Assembly: GCA_963850535.1 (NCBI GenBank)
Contig: CAWKMC010000018.1
Coordinates: 80,097 to 144,096, forward strand
Direction of reading: 5' to 3'
DNA: 64,000 nucleotides
Source of the DNA: JAMXLO01 sp963850535
Lineage (GTDB): Bacteria > Pseudomonadota > Alphaproteobacteria > Acetobacterales > Acetobacteraceae
A model generated the notes under the pieces. That model saw only the letters and a program-made list of their open reading frames with translations. It made no database searches and was not told the origin of the DNA. Of the stretch, positions 28,331 through 36,723 are shown piece by piece. The position numbers were made by a program, and so were the translations under genes. The stretch's first letter is position 1. Each line of letters opens with the position of its first letter.

Positions 28331-29268
28331 GCCGCGACCCCGATCAGCCAGGCACGGGCGTCGGCCGCCGACCACCAACTCACCACGAGATGCGGCGCAT
28401 GCGCAGCGATGCGCAGCGCCTGCTCGGCGTCGCTCTCGACGAAGTGCGTGCAGCCCCAGCGGGTCGCCGTCTCAGCCTTGAAGCGGGCGACGGTATCTGG
28501 GGTATGGGGAACATGCAGCGGCCGGCATTCCAGGGGCAGCGCGGCATGGCCCCAACGCGCCAGCCAGATCTGCGTCCGCTCGCGGTCCTCGTCCGGCCGG
28601 CCGGTGATCACCACCGCCCGTTCGGAGGAGAAGAACGGCAGGCTGGCAAACGGCTCAAGGGCGTGCCGTTGTAGGACCGCCTCTGCGATGTCGCGCTGAT
28701 ACACCGCGTCGGGCACGTCAGGCAGGAACACCCCGTCCAGGTCCAGACCATAGAACGGCAATTCCGCTGTGCGATCCGGTCCGGCGCCCGTCGCTCGCAG
28801 AGCACGTCCGGCAGGCGTTGCTTCCCCGCGTTCCCAGGGGAAGCGCCACAGCGACCGCATGGCGTGCGACAGGTCGGGGACGTAGGCGGTGACTTCAGGA
28901 TCGTGCACGACGGCCAGCGTCAGGCAGTCGCGTCCTTCCTGCAGCAACGCCGTCCGCGCCGCCCGCATGGTCTGGCCGGAGCTGCAGCCATCATCCACCA
29001 GGAGGATCCGGCTTCCCGCGGGGGGAGGCGCGCCAATCCAGGCTGTTGTGCCGCTGGTGCGATCGAAGCCGATCATGGTCAACGGCAGCGCGAGAATGCC
29101 GGCCGCCATGGTTGCCGGGACCAGACCGCCGCGGGCAATTCCAACCACGGTGTCTGGCTGCCACTGCGCTGCACGATCCAGCAACGCGGCGATCATTCGC
29201 TCGGTCTGGTCGTAACCGAGAAACACCGGCATCTCCGCGGTATTGAGCCCCTTCCACTCGCGTGACAT
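28318..29268 (-). CDS. Phosphoribosyltransferase domain fused to a HAD-like domain
   Basis: This 316-residue protein has two parts. Residues about 1-150 are a type I phosphoribosyltransferase with the PRPP loop RILLVDDGCSSGQTMRAA. Residues about 160-300 look like a HAD-superfamily domain with YGLDLDGVFLPD (DxD), VITGRP (motif II Thr) and a late VESDAEQAL. Similar pairing of a salvage-type PRTase with a phosphatase could recycle or dephosphorylate a nucleotide, but no substrate can be named. The ATG at 29268 is chosen; an in-frame TTG at 29292 is also possible. It is 20 bp downstream of the DUF429-like gene. Confidence 0.78.
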   Translation of the reverse strand: MSREWKGLNTAEMPVFLGYDQTERMIAALLDRAAQWQPDTVVGIARGGLVPATMAAGILALPLTMIGFDRTSGTTAWIGAPPPAGSRILLVDDGCSSGQTMRAARTALLQEGRDCLTLAVVHDPEVTAYVPDLSHAMRSLWRFPWERGEATPAGRALRATGAGPDRTAELPFYGLDLDGVFLPDVPDAVYQRDIAEAVLQRHALEPFASLPFFSSERAVVITGRPDEDRERTQIWLARWGHAALPLECRPLHVPHTPDTVARFKAETATRWGCTHFVESDAEQALRIAAHAPHLVVSWWSAADARAWLIGVAAQPL

Positions 29269-29288
29269 TTGCGTGTTCTTGCGCCTTG

Positions 29289-30311
29289 TCAAACCTGTGA
29301 GGGTGGTGTACTAACGTATGTGTTACCGAAAACAACTTCTGGCGCGCCCGTTCGGACGCGCCATTTCTTTTGCCCAGGCAGCGCGGTCTGCCCGAGCACC
29401 CAGCCTTCCCAGTGGCTGATCCACCCGTCGGGTGGCGCGGTGTCCGGCCGGTTCCCCGCTAGCACGTTCAGTACGCACAGGACCCCGAGCACACAGTCGA
29501 AGCGGTCCTCCCCGACCGCATCGGCGCCGAAGCCATCGGCCGCAGCGCATCGAAGGTCCTGGTCCGGGGCAACGCTCAGGCTTTCCATTACATCGATGAG
29601 CCTCTCGGCGACAGCGGCCCGGTCGGACTGCCGGCGCTTGCTGCCCTTGAGCCGAATGCCGAGATGCCGTAGCGCCTCGGCTGGATAGGTCTCTGCTACG
29701 GCAATCGCGCCCGGCGTGAGCAGCGTCCCGTACGGGCCGGCGAACGGCCACAGCCGGATCTCATGCAGCGCTGGCAGCAGCAGATGCTGCCAGGCAGCGA
29801 TCGCTGCCTTGCCCGACTGGTTCGCTCCCAAGGTCCAGAATAGGGGAGCCCCCGCCGGACGCTCGGCCGTGGCGCGGTCGCAGGCGCGTGACAGGCCGGC
29901 AGGTCCCTCGAGACCCAGAGCGATCGCGTGCGCCGCACGCGTCATCCCCCGCACGCCGCGCGCCGGGTAGAATGGCCGCCCCGGTCCAACTTCGGCCAGA
30001 GTGGCGCAGACCTGGAAGAAATCCGGCCGTGTCGCGGTCGTGGCCAGGAAATGCAGGAAGTCTCGCTCCTCCAATGCCGCCGCATAAGCTCGCGGCAGCC
30101 CAATCGGCAGATCGACGCCGAGTGCCACGGCGCCACCCGCAGCCGCATCACGCAGGCGGACAAGCAGCGTGCCGACCTGACCGACCAACAATGGTGCTGC
30201 CAGTCGCCACCCGTCGCCATCACGCCGGGCTACCGCGATCCAGCGTTTGCGCGGATCAACGCTCCAGTCGGCATGCGCGACGATCGTGGCGCTATGCGGG
30301 GGTAACGACAT
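29289..30311 (-). CDS. DUF429-like predicted RNase H-fold protein
   Basis: This 340-residue protein resembles DUF429 family members, predicted nucleases with an RNase H-like fold. It has an early acidic strand HADWSVDPRKRWIAVA, a second ALGVDLPIGLP and a C-terminal DRFDCVLGVLCVLNVLAGN containing conserved Asp residues. It starts at an ATG that shares the palindrome CATG (30309-30312) with a possible start on the opposite strand. It is co-directional with the PRTase-HAD gene, so the two may work on the same nucleic-acid or nucleotide substrate. The biological role is unknown. Confidence 0.65.
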   Translation of the reverse strand: MSLPPHSATIVAHADWSVDPRKRWIAVARRDGDGWRLAAPLLVGQVGTLLVRLRDAAAGGAVALGVDLPIGLPRAYAAALEERDFLHFLATTATRPDFFQVCATLAEVGPGRPFYPARGVRGMTRAAHAIALGLEGPAGLSRACDRATAERPAGAPLFWTLGANQSGKAAIAAWQHLLLPALHEIRLWPFAGPYGTLLTPGAIAVAETYPAEALRHLGIRLKGSKRRQSDRAAVAERLIDVMESLSVAPDQDLRCAAADGFGADAVGEDRFDCVLGVLCVLNVLAGNRPDTAPPDGWISHWEGWVLGQTALPGQKKWRVRTGAPEVVFGNTYVSTPPSQV

Positions 30312-30324
30312 GGAAGGACACGCA

Positions 30325-30852
30325 GTGGCCTACCGCTATCCGCCGCTGGCGCGCAAGCTGCATTGGACGACAGCAGTCCTCGTCGCGATCATGATCGTTC
30401 TCGGCTTCTGGATCACCTGGTTCGAGCCGAAGAACGAGGCGCTTAAGTTCGCACTCTACGACGTGCATGAAAGCACCGGCGCGTTGCTCTTCGTGCTGGT
30501 GTTCGCGCGGCTGGTGCGCCGGATATCCGATCCGCCGGCGCCGCTTCCATCCACCGTGCCGAAGATGTTCCGCGCCGCTGCCCGCGCCAACCATCTGCTG
30601 CTTTACGTGCTGCTGTTGCTTCAACCGGTGCTTGGCTTCCTTGCCACCAACGCCTGGGGATTTCCATTTCGTTGGGCGCGCCTCGTGCCGATCCCATCGC
30701 CGCTGGGCAAGGACGCGGCACTGGCGCCGATCCTGTCCGGCCTGCACCTGACCGGCGCGGTTCTGCTTCTGCTGCTGATCGGCGCGCATCTCGGCGGCGC
30801 CTTCTTCCATGGGGTGGTCCGGCGCGACGGTGTCGCGCAGCGAATGCTATAG
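30325..30852 (+). CDS. Cytochrome b561 family protein
   Basis: This 175-residue four-helix membrane cytochrome b transfers electrons between quinol and periplasmic acceptors or scavenges superoxide, as in the YodB/CybB branch. Probable heme ligands are His in ARKLHWTTAVLV, VHESTGALL, ANHLLLY and GLHLTGA/GAHLGGAFFH. The GTG at 30325 is favoured because GGAAGGA is spaced 7 bases before it; an ATG at 30310 has no such site. It converges with the small Lys-rich gene. Confidence 0.88.
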   Translation: MAYRYPPLARKLHWTTAVLVAIMIVLGFWITWFEPKNEALKFALYDVHESTGALLFVLVFARLVRRISDPPAPLPSTVPKMFRAAARANHLLLYVLLLLQPVLGFLATNAWGFPFRWARLVPIPSPLGKDAALAPILSGLHLTGAVLLLLLIGAHLGGAFFHGVVRRDGVAQRML

Positions 30853-31062
30853 CGGCTTCTGCGCCCGCTCCAATAGGCGGGCGAACAGCCCCGGCTTCTT
30901 CGCTGGCTTTGCAGGAGTGGCTGCCTTCTCCTTGGCGCGCGCCTCGGCTTCCTGCTGGCGCTGCTTGCTATTGAGCCACTTCTCCAGGCTCATACCGGCC
31001 TTCGCAGCGCGCCTGGCCTCATAGGCGCGCTGGCCTTCGCTCAGGTTCTTCGGCGTCTTCAA
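30847..31062 (-). CDS. Small conserved basic protein
   Basis: This short cytoplasmic protein of 71 residues has the sequence pattern NLSEGQRAYEARRAAKAG MSLEKWL followed by an Ala/Lys/Glu-rich helix and a Phe-Ala-Arg-Leu-Leu-Glu tail. It looks like a small conserved hypothetical protein of Acetobacteraceae. The TTG at 31062 is taken as start because GGGGA is suitably placed and the conserved part begins there. It overlaps the cytochrome b561 gene by 6 bp at the 3' ends. No function can be given. Confidence 0.6.
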   Translation of the reverse strand: MKTPKNLSEGQRAYEARRAAKAGMSLEKWLNSKQRQQEAEARAKEKAATPAKPAKKPGLFARLLERAQKPL

Positions 31063-31174
31063 GGCAGTTCCCCGCTGATCAGCTCGGTTTTCGCAGGCTG
31101 GCACGTGGCGTTCAAGGCCTTGGCGCACGCTGACCACTGCTGTCACTATGCGGGCAGATCATGTTGAGGACGCA

Positions 31175-32008
31175 ATGCCCTTTCTGACGGAAGCCGAGCC
31201 CGAGCGTGGCGCACTCCTGCCGGTGATGCCGGGCATCTCCCGTATCGTCGCCGCCAATCCAGGGCCGATGACGTATTACGGCACCAATACCTATCTTATC
31301 GATACGCAAGACGGTCTGGCGGTGCTGGACCCGGGTCCCGAGGGACATCCGGAACATGTCGAGGCGATCCTTCGCGCCGCCGGCCCGAACATCAGTCTGA
31401 TCCTGGTAAGCCACACACATCACGATCACGTCGGCGCGGTGCCGGCGCTGAAGCAGGCGACCGGCGCGCCCACGGTCGGCTTCCGCATCAGCGGCGACGA
31501 CGGCTTCGACGCTGACATCAAGCTGGCGGATGGCGACCGCATCGCGGGCATGACGGCGATCCACACGCCCGGCCACGCGTTGGATCATCTCTGCTTCGCT
31601 CTGCTGTCCAGCAACGGGACAGCGGTGCTGTTCAGCGCCGATCATGTGATGTCGTGGTCCACCAGCGTGGTCAGCCCGCCGGGCGGCGACATGCAGCACT
31701 ACTTCGCCAGCCTGCGGCTGCTGCTGCAGCGGACCGATGATGTGTTCCTTCCGGGGCACGGTCCGCCACTGTCCGAGCCGCGCAACCTGGTGCGCGAAAT
31801 GCTGACGCACCGCATGATGCGCGAGCAGGCGATCCAGCGGAAGCTTACGCAAGGTCCAGCCGGCACGTACGCATTGATGAATACACTGTATTCACAAGTG
31901 CATCCACGGCTGCGCCGCGCAGCAGAGCGCAACGTCCTTGCTCATCTGTTGAAGTTGGAGGCGGAGGGCAAGGTCCACCGCGACGGGGAGCTGTGGCGGG
32001 CCGCTTGA
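31175..32008 (+). CDS. MBL-fold metallo-hydrolase with C-terminal winged helix (LACTB2-like)
   Basis: This protein of 277 residues has the metal motif SHTHHDHVG, the later ligands in HTPGHALDHL and FSADHVM, and FLPGHGPPL. The C-terminal 60 residues form a winged-helix-like domain as in LACTB2/endoribonuclease-like and ribonuclease-Z-related hydrolases. The ATG at 31175 is preferred over 31148 because GAGGA is well placed. The substrate is unknown; it could be RNA or a small thioester. It converges with the NUDIX gene. Confidence 0.85.
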   Translation: MPFLTEAEPERGALLPVMPGISRIVAANPGPMTYYGTNTYLIDTQDGLAVLDPGPEGHPEHVEAILRAAGPNISLILVSHTHHDHVGAVPALKQATGAPTVGFRISGDDGFDADIKLADGDRIAGMTAIHTPGHALDHLCFALLSSNGTAVLFSADHVMSWSTSVVSPPGGDMQHYFASLRLLLQRTDDVFLPGHGPPLSEPRNLVREMLTHRMMREQAIQRKLTQGPAGTYALMNTLYSQVHPRLRRAAERNVLAHLLKLEAEGKVHRDGELWRAA

Positions 32009-32019
32009 GGAGCGAATAA

Positions 32020-32676
32020 CTACTCCATTCGCCAACCGCGGTCATGCAGCATGACGGGAGTGTGTGTCTGGGCGATGCGCTCGGCCCGATCCATCGCCAG
32101 CCATAGCCGCAGGCGCTCCAATACACGCCGCGTCGGCATGGCGAGATCGAGCGCCAGGGCTTCGTGCATCGGATAATAACGCAACTCTTCCAGTTCGCCG
32201 TCGCCGCCGAGTGTGCCACGGACGTGGCGTCCGTCCACGACGAAGAACCGAGCGTTGAAGCGAATTGGACCGGGTGGCGGCGTGACTGCGCGCGCGAGCA
32301 AATACAGCACGTCGAGGCGTGGTGGTTGGCCCAACGATAGGCCGGTCTCTTCGTTCAGCTCACGCGCGGCAGCAATGCCGAGGCCGTGCGCCAATCGGGC
32401 GTTGGCGCTCTTGCGCAGCAGATGTTCGGTATGCCGTGACAGCGGCGTGGCACTTGGCGCATCGAGGTCGGTGCGATCCACAGCACCGCCGGGGAACACC
32501 AGCCGGTTCGGCATGAAGCGATGCTTCGCGCCGCGCATTCCCATCAGCATCGAAACGTCGTCGCCGTCGTCGCGGTAGACGACCAGGCTCGCGGCGTGAC
32601 GCGGGCGCACCGCGCGCGGACGCGGCGGTGTCTGCTGATCGATCAGCGGCGCATGGCGGACGTGGTCTTCAGGCAA
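32020..32676 (-). CDS. NUDIX hydrolase
   Basis: This 218-residue protein has the core of the Nudix box, GLGIAAARELNEETGLSLG, with an upstream FPGGAVDRTD separated by an insertion, as in the Nudt7/CoA-type and mitochondrial NUDT branch. It would hydrolyse a nucleoside diphosphate linked to another moiety, perhaps CoA or ADP-ribose. The start overlaps the nitroreductase stop by 8 bp, so both are translated from one message. A proline/arginine-rich N-terminal 30 residues is probably unstructured. Confidence 0.85.
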   Translation of the reverse strand: MPEDHVRHAPLIDQQTPPRPRAVRPRHAASLVVYRDDGDDVSMLMGMRGAKHRFMPNRLVFPGGAVDRTDLDAPSATPLSRHTEHLLRKSANARLAHGLGIAAARELNEETGLSLGQPPRLDVLYLLARAVTPPPGPIRFNARFFVVDGRHVRGTLGGDGELEELRYYPMHEALALDLAMPTRRVLERLRLWLAMDRAERIAQTHTPVMLHDRGWRME

Positions 32677-33496
32677 GATCGAAGCCTCGCGTCCTGAGGT
32701 AGGCGGCGAAGCCGAACCGCTCCGGTACCGAGAGTTGGCGGGCCACGTTCTCGCTCCAGCCGACGCCCTCGCGTGGCTCGTAAACGTCGTTGTTCTTCAG
32801 ACTGCCCGGTGCCACCGGTTCGCGTGCGCGGCGCCGTGCGTCGTATTGGCGCACCTCATCCTGCATCGCGCTGTCGTCGTAGCGTTCGCGGTGGACCACC
32901 ACCGAAAGGGGCAATCGCATGGACACCGGGCGGCGGAATACGGGCCAACCCACACTGAGCCCCGCGACCGGATAAACGCCCGGCGGCAAAGCCAGCAGCG
33001 GCGTGACGCGCTCGATGTGACTGCGCACGTAGCTGATCGGACAGGAGCCCAGTCCGACCGCCTCTGCCGCCGCCATGAACTGTGCCATCGCAAGCGAACA
33101 GTCCACCGCGGTGTTCAGGAACGTATCGAGGTTGTTGTTGGCGTGCGGCATGCCGTGTTGTTCGCACAGGCGCTGGTTGCGCCGCATGTCGCCGCACCAG
33201 ACCAGGAACACCGGTGCGGTGGCGATCCAGTCCATGGTGCCGATCCAGTCGGCGATCTGCTTGATGCGTGCCCGATCGCGCATGACGATGACGGAATACT
33301 GCTGCAGGTCGGACTTGGTTGGTGCGGACTGTGCCGCAGCGAGCAGCGCATCGAGCAGCGCGTCGGGCACCGGCTGTTCGGTGTAGCGCCGCGTGACCCG
33401 GCGATCGAGCAAGGGCGCTATCTCGGGCGGCACGTCTACGTCGGGCAGATCGATCCCAAAGCGAGCCTGCAACAACGCCGCGCCATCGACCATCAT
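32669..33496 (-). CDS. Nitroreductase family protein
   Basis: This 275-residue FMN-dependent oxidoreductase of the NfsA/FRP-like branch has RRVTRRYTEQPVPDALLDAL, the FMN-binding SAPTKSDLQQYSVIVM, AMAQFMAAAEAVGLGSCPI and GLSVGWP. Such proteins reduce nitro or quinone compounds with NAD(P)H. The start is one of two consecutive ATG codons (33496 or 33493) after AGAGG. It is divergent from the Ldh2-type dehydrogenase gene with an 80-bp gap and co-transcribed with the NUDIX gene. Confidence 0.88.
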   Translation of the reverse strand: MMVDGAALLQARFGIDLPDVDVPPEIAPLLDRRVTRRYTEQPVPDALLDALLAAAQSAPTKSDLQQYSVIVMRDRARIKQIADWIGTMDWIATAPVFLVWCGDMRRNQRLCEQHGMPHANNNLDTFLNTAVDCSLAMAQFMAAAEAVGLGSCPISYVRSHIERVTPLLALPPGVYPVAGLSVGWPVFRRPVSMRLPLSVVVHRERYDDSAMQDEVRQYDARRRAREPVAPGSLKNNDVYEPREGVGWSENVARQLSVPERFGFAAYLRTRGFDLA

Positions 33497-33576
33497 GCAC
33501 CTCTGCCTATCGCGTCGCACACTTGCCGGAATGCTGCGCGCGCGCAAGGCTGCGTGGCATCAGAAAGGAGACCTCC

Positions 33577-34641
33577 ATGCCGGCCCCGTACGCCACGCAT
33601 CGCGCGCAAATGAAAGCCATCCTGCTCGCCTGGGGCATGCCGGAGGACAACGCTGAAACCACCGCCGACATCCTCTCCTGGGCCGACCTGCACGGCGTCG
33701 ACAGCCATGGCATGTCGATGCTGCCGGGCTACGACCGGTTGCGGCGCAATGGCCGCACCAAGATGGATGCGCGGCCAAAGATTGCGAAGGAGACACCGAT
33801 CTCAGCGCTGGTGGATGGCGGCGGAGGACTGGGACACGTGCCGGCGCACTTCGCCATGCAGGTGGCGATCGACAAGGCGAAGGTGTCCGGCATGGCGATC
33901 GCTGCAGTTCGCAACTCGGCACATTTTGGCGCGACGGGCTACTACACGCTGATGGCCGCGAAGCAGGGGTTGATCGGCATGGCCTGCACGTCGGCATCCG
34001 GGATCCAGGTGGCGCCGACCTTTGGCAAGGAAGCGAAGCTGGGAACCGACCCCTGGTCCTTCGCGGCCCCATCGGGCGATGACCGACCATTCCTGTTGGA
34101 TATGGCCACCACGACCGTGGCGGCGGGGCGCATTCGCAACAAGGCGAACGAGGGACTGCAAACCCCACCTGGCTGGGTACTCAACAAAGATGGCCTGCCG
34201 AGTACGGACCCGCTGGAGGCGCGCGAGAAGGGCGGCTTCCTCACGTCTCTCGGCGGATCGCCGGAGAACTCCAGTTACAAAGGCTATGGCTTGGCGGCGA
34301 TGGTGAACATCCTGGGGTCGTGCCTGTCGGGTGCCACGCTGATCACCGATCCAGAGCACACGAAGAAGCCGCAGGGCATGGACATCGGCCACTTCTTCAT
34401 GGCGATCAATCCGACGCTTTTCCGCGAGGCTGACGAATTCCAAAGCGATGTAGCCCAGTTCTGCAACGATCTGCGGGCCACCAAGCCGATCGATCCCGCG
34501 CAGCCGGTTATGGTGGCCGGCGATCCGCAGTGGAACAACGCGGCGAAGCGCATGGAAGTGGGGATACCGGTCGGGCCGGGTCTACTCAACCAAGTGCGCC
34601 AGATCGCACAGGCAAGCGCGGCGCCATGGCTGCTGGACTGA
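33577..34641 (+). CDS. Malate/L-lactate dehydrogenase family oxidoreductase (Ldh2 type)
   Basis: This 354-residue NAD(P)-dependent enzyme of the AllD/YbiC/ComC family oxidises 2-hydroxy acids such as malate, ureidoglycolate, sulfolactate or 2,3-diketogulonate in reverse. Characteristic stretches are DLHGVDSHGMSMLPGY, the catalytic His region VRNSAHFGATGYY, GTDPWSFAAPSGDDRPFLLD and SYKGYGLAAMVNIL. AAAGGAGA precedes the ATG at 33577. The gene stands alone on the plus strand and the substrate cannot be told. Confidence 0.9.
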   Translation: MPAPYATHRAQMKAILLAWGMPEDNAETTADILSWADLHGVDSHGMSMLPGYDRLRRNGRTKMDARPKIAKETPISALVDGGGGLGHVPAHFAMQVAIDKAKVSGMAIAAVRNSAHFGATGYYTLMAAKQGLIGMACTSASGIQVAPTFGKEAKLGTDPWSFAAPSGDDRPFLLDMATTTVAAGRIRNKANEGLQTPPGWVLNKDGLPSTDPLEAREKGGFLTSLGGSPENSSYKGYGLAAMVNILGSCLSGATLITDPEHTKKPQGMDIGHFFMAINPTLFREADEFQSDVAQFCNDLRATKPIDPAQPVMVAGDPQWNNAAKRMEVGIPVGPGLLNQVRQIAQASAAPWLLD

Positions 34642-34789
34642 GGAACCCAGCCGCAGCTCGGTTACGCTAAATAGAGCGAGCGCCTGTCCCACCCGTCTCT
34701 GCTATCCTCACGCAGCTTTACCGAAGCGACCAGCAAGGCGCGGTCGCCCTTACCAATGAAACAGGGCGGTCGCGTCCAGGGGAGGTTGC

Positions 34790-35806
34790 GTGTTCCAGTC
34801 ATTTTATCTGTCGCGCCGGTGGGTGCTGTGGGCTTCTCCCGGCGCGGCGCTGATCCTGTTCGTCACCTGGTACAAGGTCCAACTCGACGTCAGGATCAAC
34901 GAATGGTTCGGCGATTTCTATAACCTCATTCAGAAGGCACTGAGCAAACCCAATACGATCACGATCGACGAGTACATGGATCAGTTGACCACTTTCGGCA
35001 CGATTGCTGGTTTGTATGTGACCGTCGCCGTGTTCACCGACTTCTTCATCAAGCATTACGTGTTCCGCTGGCGTACAGCCATGACCGAATACTATGCGGC
35101 GCATTGGCACACGGTCCGCGCGATAGAGGGCGCGTCGCAGCGTGTTCAGGAAGATAGCATGCGGTTTGCCCGCCTGATGGAGGGACTGGGCGTCAGCTTC
35201 ATGCGCAGCGTCATGACGTTGTTCGCCTTTCTGCCAATTCTTTGGACGTTGTCGGAAAAGATCACCGAATTGCCGTGGATTGGCCCGGTAAGTCAGTCGC
35301 TGGTCTGGGTGGCGATCCTCTTCGCACTGGCGGGGACTGTGATGATGGCGGGGGTCGGCATCAAGCTGCCGGGTCTGGAGTTTGAGAACCAGCGCGTCGA
35401 AGCGGCGTTTCGCAAGGAACTCGTCTACGGCGAGGACGATCGCGACCGCGCCACCCCGGCTCGGTTCAGTGCGCTGTTTGCGGATGTAAGGAAGAATTAC
35501 TTCCGCCTGTTCTTTCACTACATGTATTTCGACGTGGCCAGATACGCCTATCTGCAGTTCGGTGTGCTGGTTCCGTATATCGCCCTCGGGCCTACTCTCG
35601 CGACCGGTGCCATCACCCTGGGCGTCATGCAGCAGATCGTGCGGGCCTTCGGCAGGGTGGAATCTTCTTTCCAATATCTGGTGAACAGCTGGACCACGAT
35701 CGTCGAGCTCATATCCGTATACAAGCGTCTCCGTGCCTTCGAGCGCCGCATTGTTGACGCGGTAGCGAGAAGCGAAGCGCCGATGCACGACGCGGGGGTG
35801 TCTTAA
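34790..35806 (+). CDS. SbmA/BacA-like inner-membrane peptide transporter
   Basis: This 338-residue membrane protein has about six transmembrane helices and the SbmA/BacA hallmarks: NEWFGDFYNLIQKAL, YVFRWRTAMTEYYAAHW, QRVQEDSMRFARLMEGLG and the C-terminal YLVNSWTTIVELISVYKRLR. SbmA/BacA proteins import proline-rich peptides, bleomycin and microcins and are needed for symbiosis or persistence in rhizobia and brucellae. It lacks an ATPase domain, as expected. GGGGAGG precedes the GTG start at 34790. Confidence 0.9.
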   Translation: MFQSFYLSRRWVLWASPGAALILFVTWYKVQLDVRINEWFGDFYNLIQKALSKPNTITIDEYMDQLTTFGTIAGLYVTVAVFTDFFIKHYVFRWRTAMTEYYAAHWHTVRAIEGASQRVQEDSMRFARLMEGLGVSFMRSVMTLFAFLPILWTLSEKITELPWIGPVSQSLVWVAILFALAGTVMMAGVGIKLPGLEFENQRVEAAFRKELVYGEDDRDRATPARFSALFADVRKNYFRLFFHYMYFDVARYAYLQFGVLVPYIALGPTLATGAITLGVMQQIVRAFGRVESSFQYLVNSWTTIVELISVYKRLRAFERRIVDAVARSEAPMHDAGVS

Positions 35807-35888
35807 AGCAATCACCGGAAGGCGCGTCACATCGCATCTGATCTACCAACGTGCCGCAATCATCCTCGGTCACGAAAGGAGATCGAAC

Positions 35889-36338
35889 ATGGCACGAGAG
35901 CAAGAGAACAAGTCCGTCGTGGGTCGCTGGTTCAAAGAGTTCTGCGGCAACCCTTGGAATTCCGGAATTATCGATGAACTCACGACCCCTGACATGCTCC
36001 TCCAATATTCGCTGCATGCACCGCGTCGGGGTCGCGACGATGTCCGAAGCTTTATGATCGGCTTTCGCGAAGCGTTTCCCGACCTCAACTTCTGGGGCAC
36101 CGCCGATCTGATTGCCGAGGGCGACTATGTCGTAGGGCGCTGGGAGGGCGGCGGCACGCATACGGGGCCAGCGTTCAGCGATTTTCTTGCGGGCTCACTG
36201 CCCGCGGGATCCGGCCGCAAGATGCGCTTCACCGGTACGACCGTGCTGCGCGTCCAGAACGGCCGGATTGCGGAGGAGATCGGACTGGACGACGGCGTCA
36301 CCGCACTTCAGCAGTTGGGGCTGATGCGCGCCGCCTGA
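35889..36338 (+). CDS. SnoaL-like ester cyclase family protein
   Basis: This 149-residue NTF2-fold protein of the SnoaL-like polyketide cyclase/ester cyclase family has ADLIAEGDYVVGRWEGGGTHTG, the usual central strand, and GTTVLRVQNGRIAEEIGLDD near the C-terminus. Many such proteins have no known substrate. AAAGGAG lies 7 bases before the ATG. A strong hairpin (36365-36390) follows the stop, ending this transcription unit before the cobT remnant. Confidence 0.85.
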   Translation: MAREQENKSVVGRWFKEFCGNPWNSGIIDELTTPDMLLQYSLHAPRRGRDDVRSFMIGFREAFPDLNFWGTADLIAEGDYVVGRWEGGGTHTGPAFSDFLAGSLPAGSGRKMRFTGTTVLRVQNGRIAEEIGLDDGVTALQQLGLMRAA

Positions 36339-36364
36339 TACTGGCGATCATCGGTCAGAGTGGA

Positions 36365-36390
36365 TCACGCTGAGGTCTGCCTCAGCGTGA
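36365..36390. terminator. Perfect 11-bp hairpin, terminator-like
   Basis: TCACGCTGAGG (36365-36375) pairs fully with CCTCAGCGTGA (36380-36390) around a 4-base loop. It lies 27 bp after the SnoaL-like gene and 30 bp after the 3' end of the cobT remnant on the other strand, so it can serve both. There is no T-run on either side, so its strength as an intrinsic terminator is uncertain. Confidence 0.6.
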
Positions 36391-36419
36391 CCGCTATACC
36401 GACAGCGGCGTTGGTGTCG

Positions 36420-36548
36420 CTACATCACCAGCGCCGCGCGCTCGCCCGCCGCCCCGGACCAGGTGGCATCCAATATCTCATCGAGCAACTCAGTAATCCT
36501 CTTCATCATGAGGCCGCCGGGTTCCTCAGCATCGACGATCATCACGCG
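36420..36548 (-). pseudogene. Second copy of the cobT 3' end (remnant)
   Basis: This stretch encodes IVDAEEPGGLMMKRITELLD and ends GERAALVM, colinear with the last ~42 residues of CobT (IVDAEELGGTMMKKLTELFD ... GERAALVV) encoded at 38196-38322 on the same strand. By hand alignment about three quarters of 126 bases match without gaps, with many differences at third codon positions. Upstream of 36548 the frame no longer resembles CobT and no start is present. The copy is therefore a diverged terminal fragment, most simply the trace of an insertion or recombination event at the cobT end; the MFS transporter gene lies between the two copies. Confidence 0.8.
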
Positions 36549-36723
36549 CGTCGCTTTTGCGCTACGCCGGCATACTTGGCGGTCACAGGTCAACGTCCGC
36601 GTGCCGCGTCGAACGCGCAACAGAGGTCGCTCAAGGCATGTTGTCGATGCTTGCGCAAAGTGACAGGCTATCCGTCAAGCGATGGCGAACCAGCGCATCG
36701 CAGGCCGGAAGGAAGCGCAACCA

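Noticed and set aside
29287..29292. TTGACA on the minus strand as a promoter for the PRTase-HAD gene
   Set aside because: It is only about 19 bases from the start codon and overlaps the end of the upstream gene, leaving no room for a -10 box and ribosome site.
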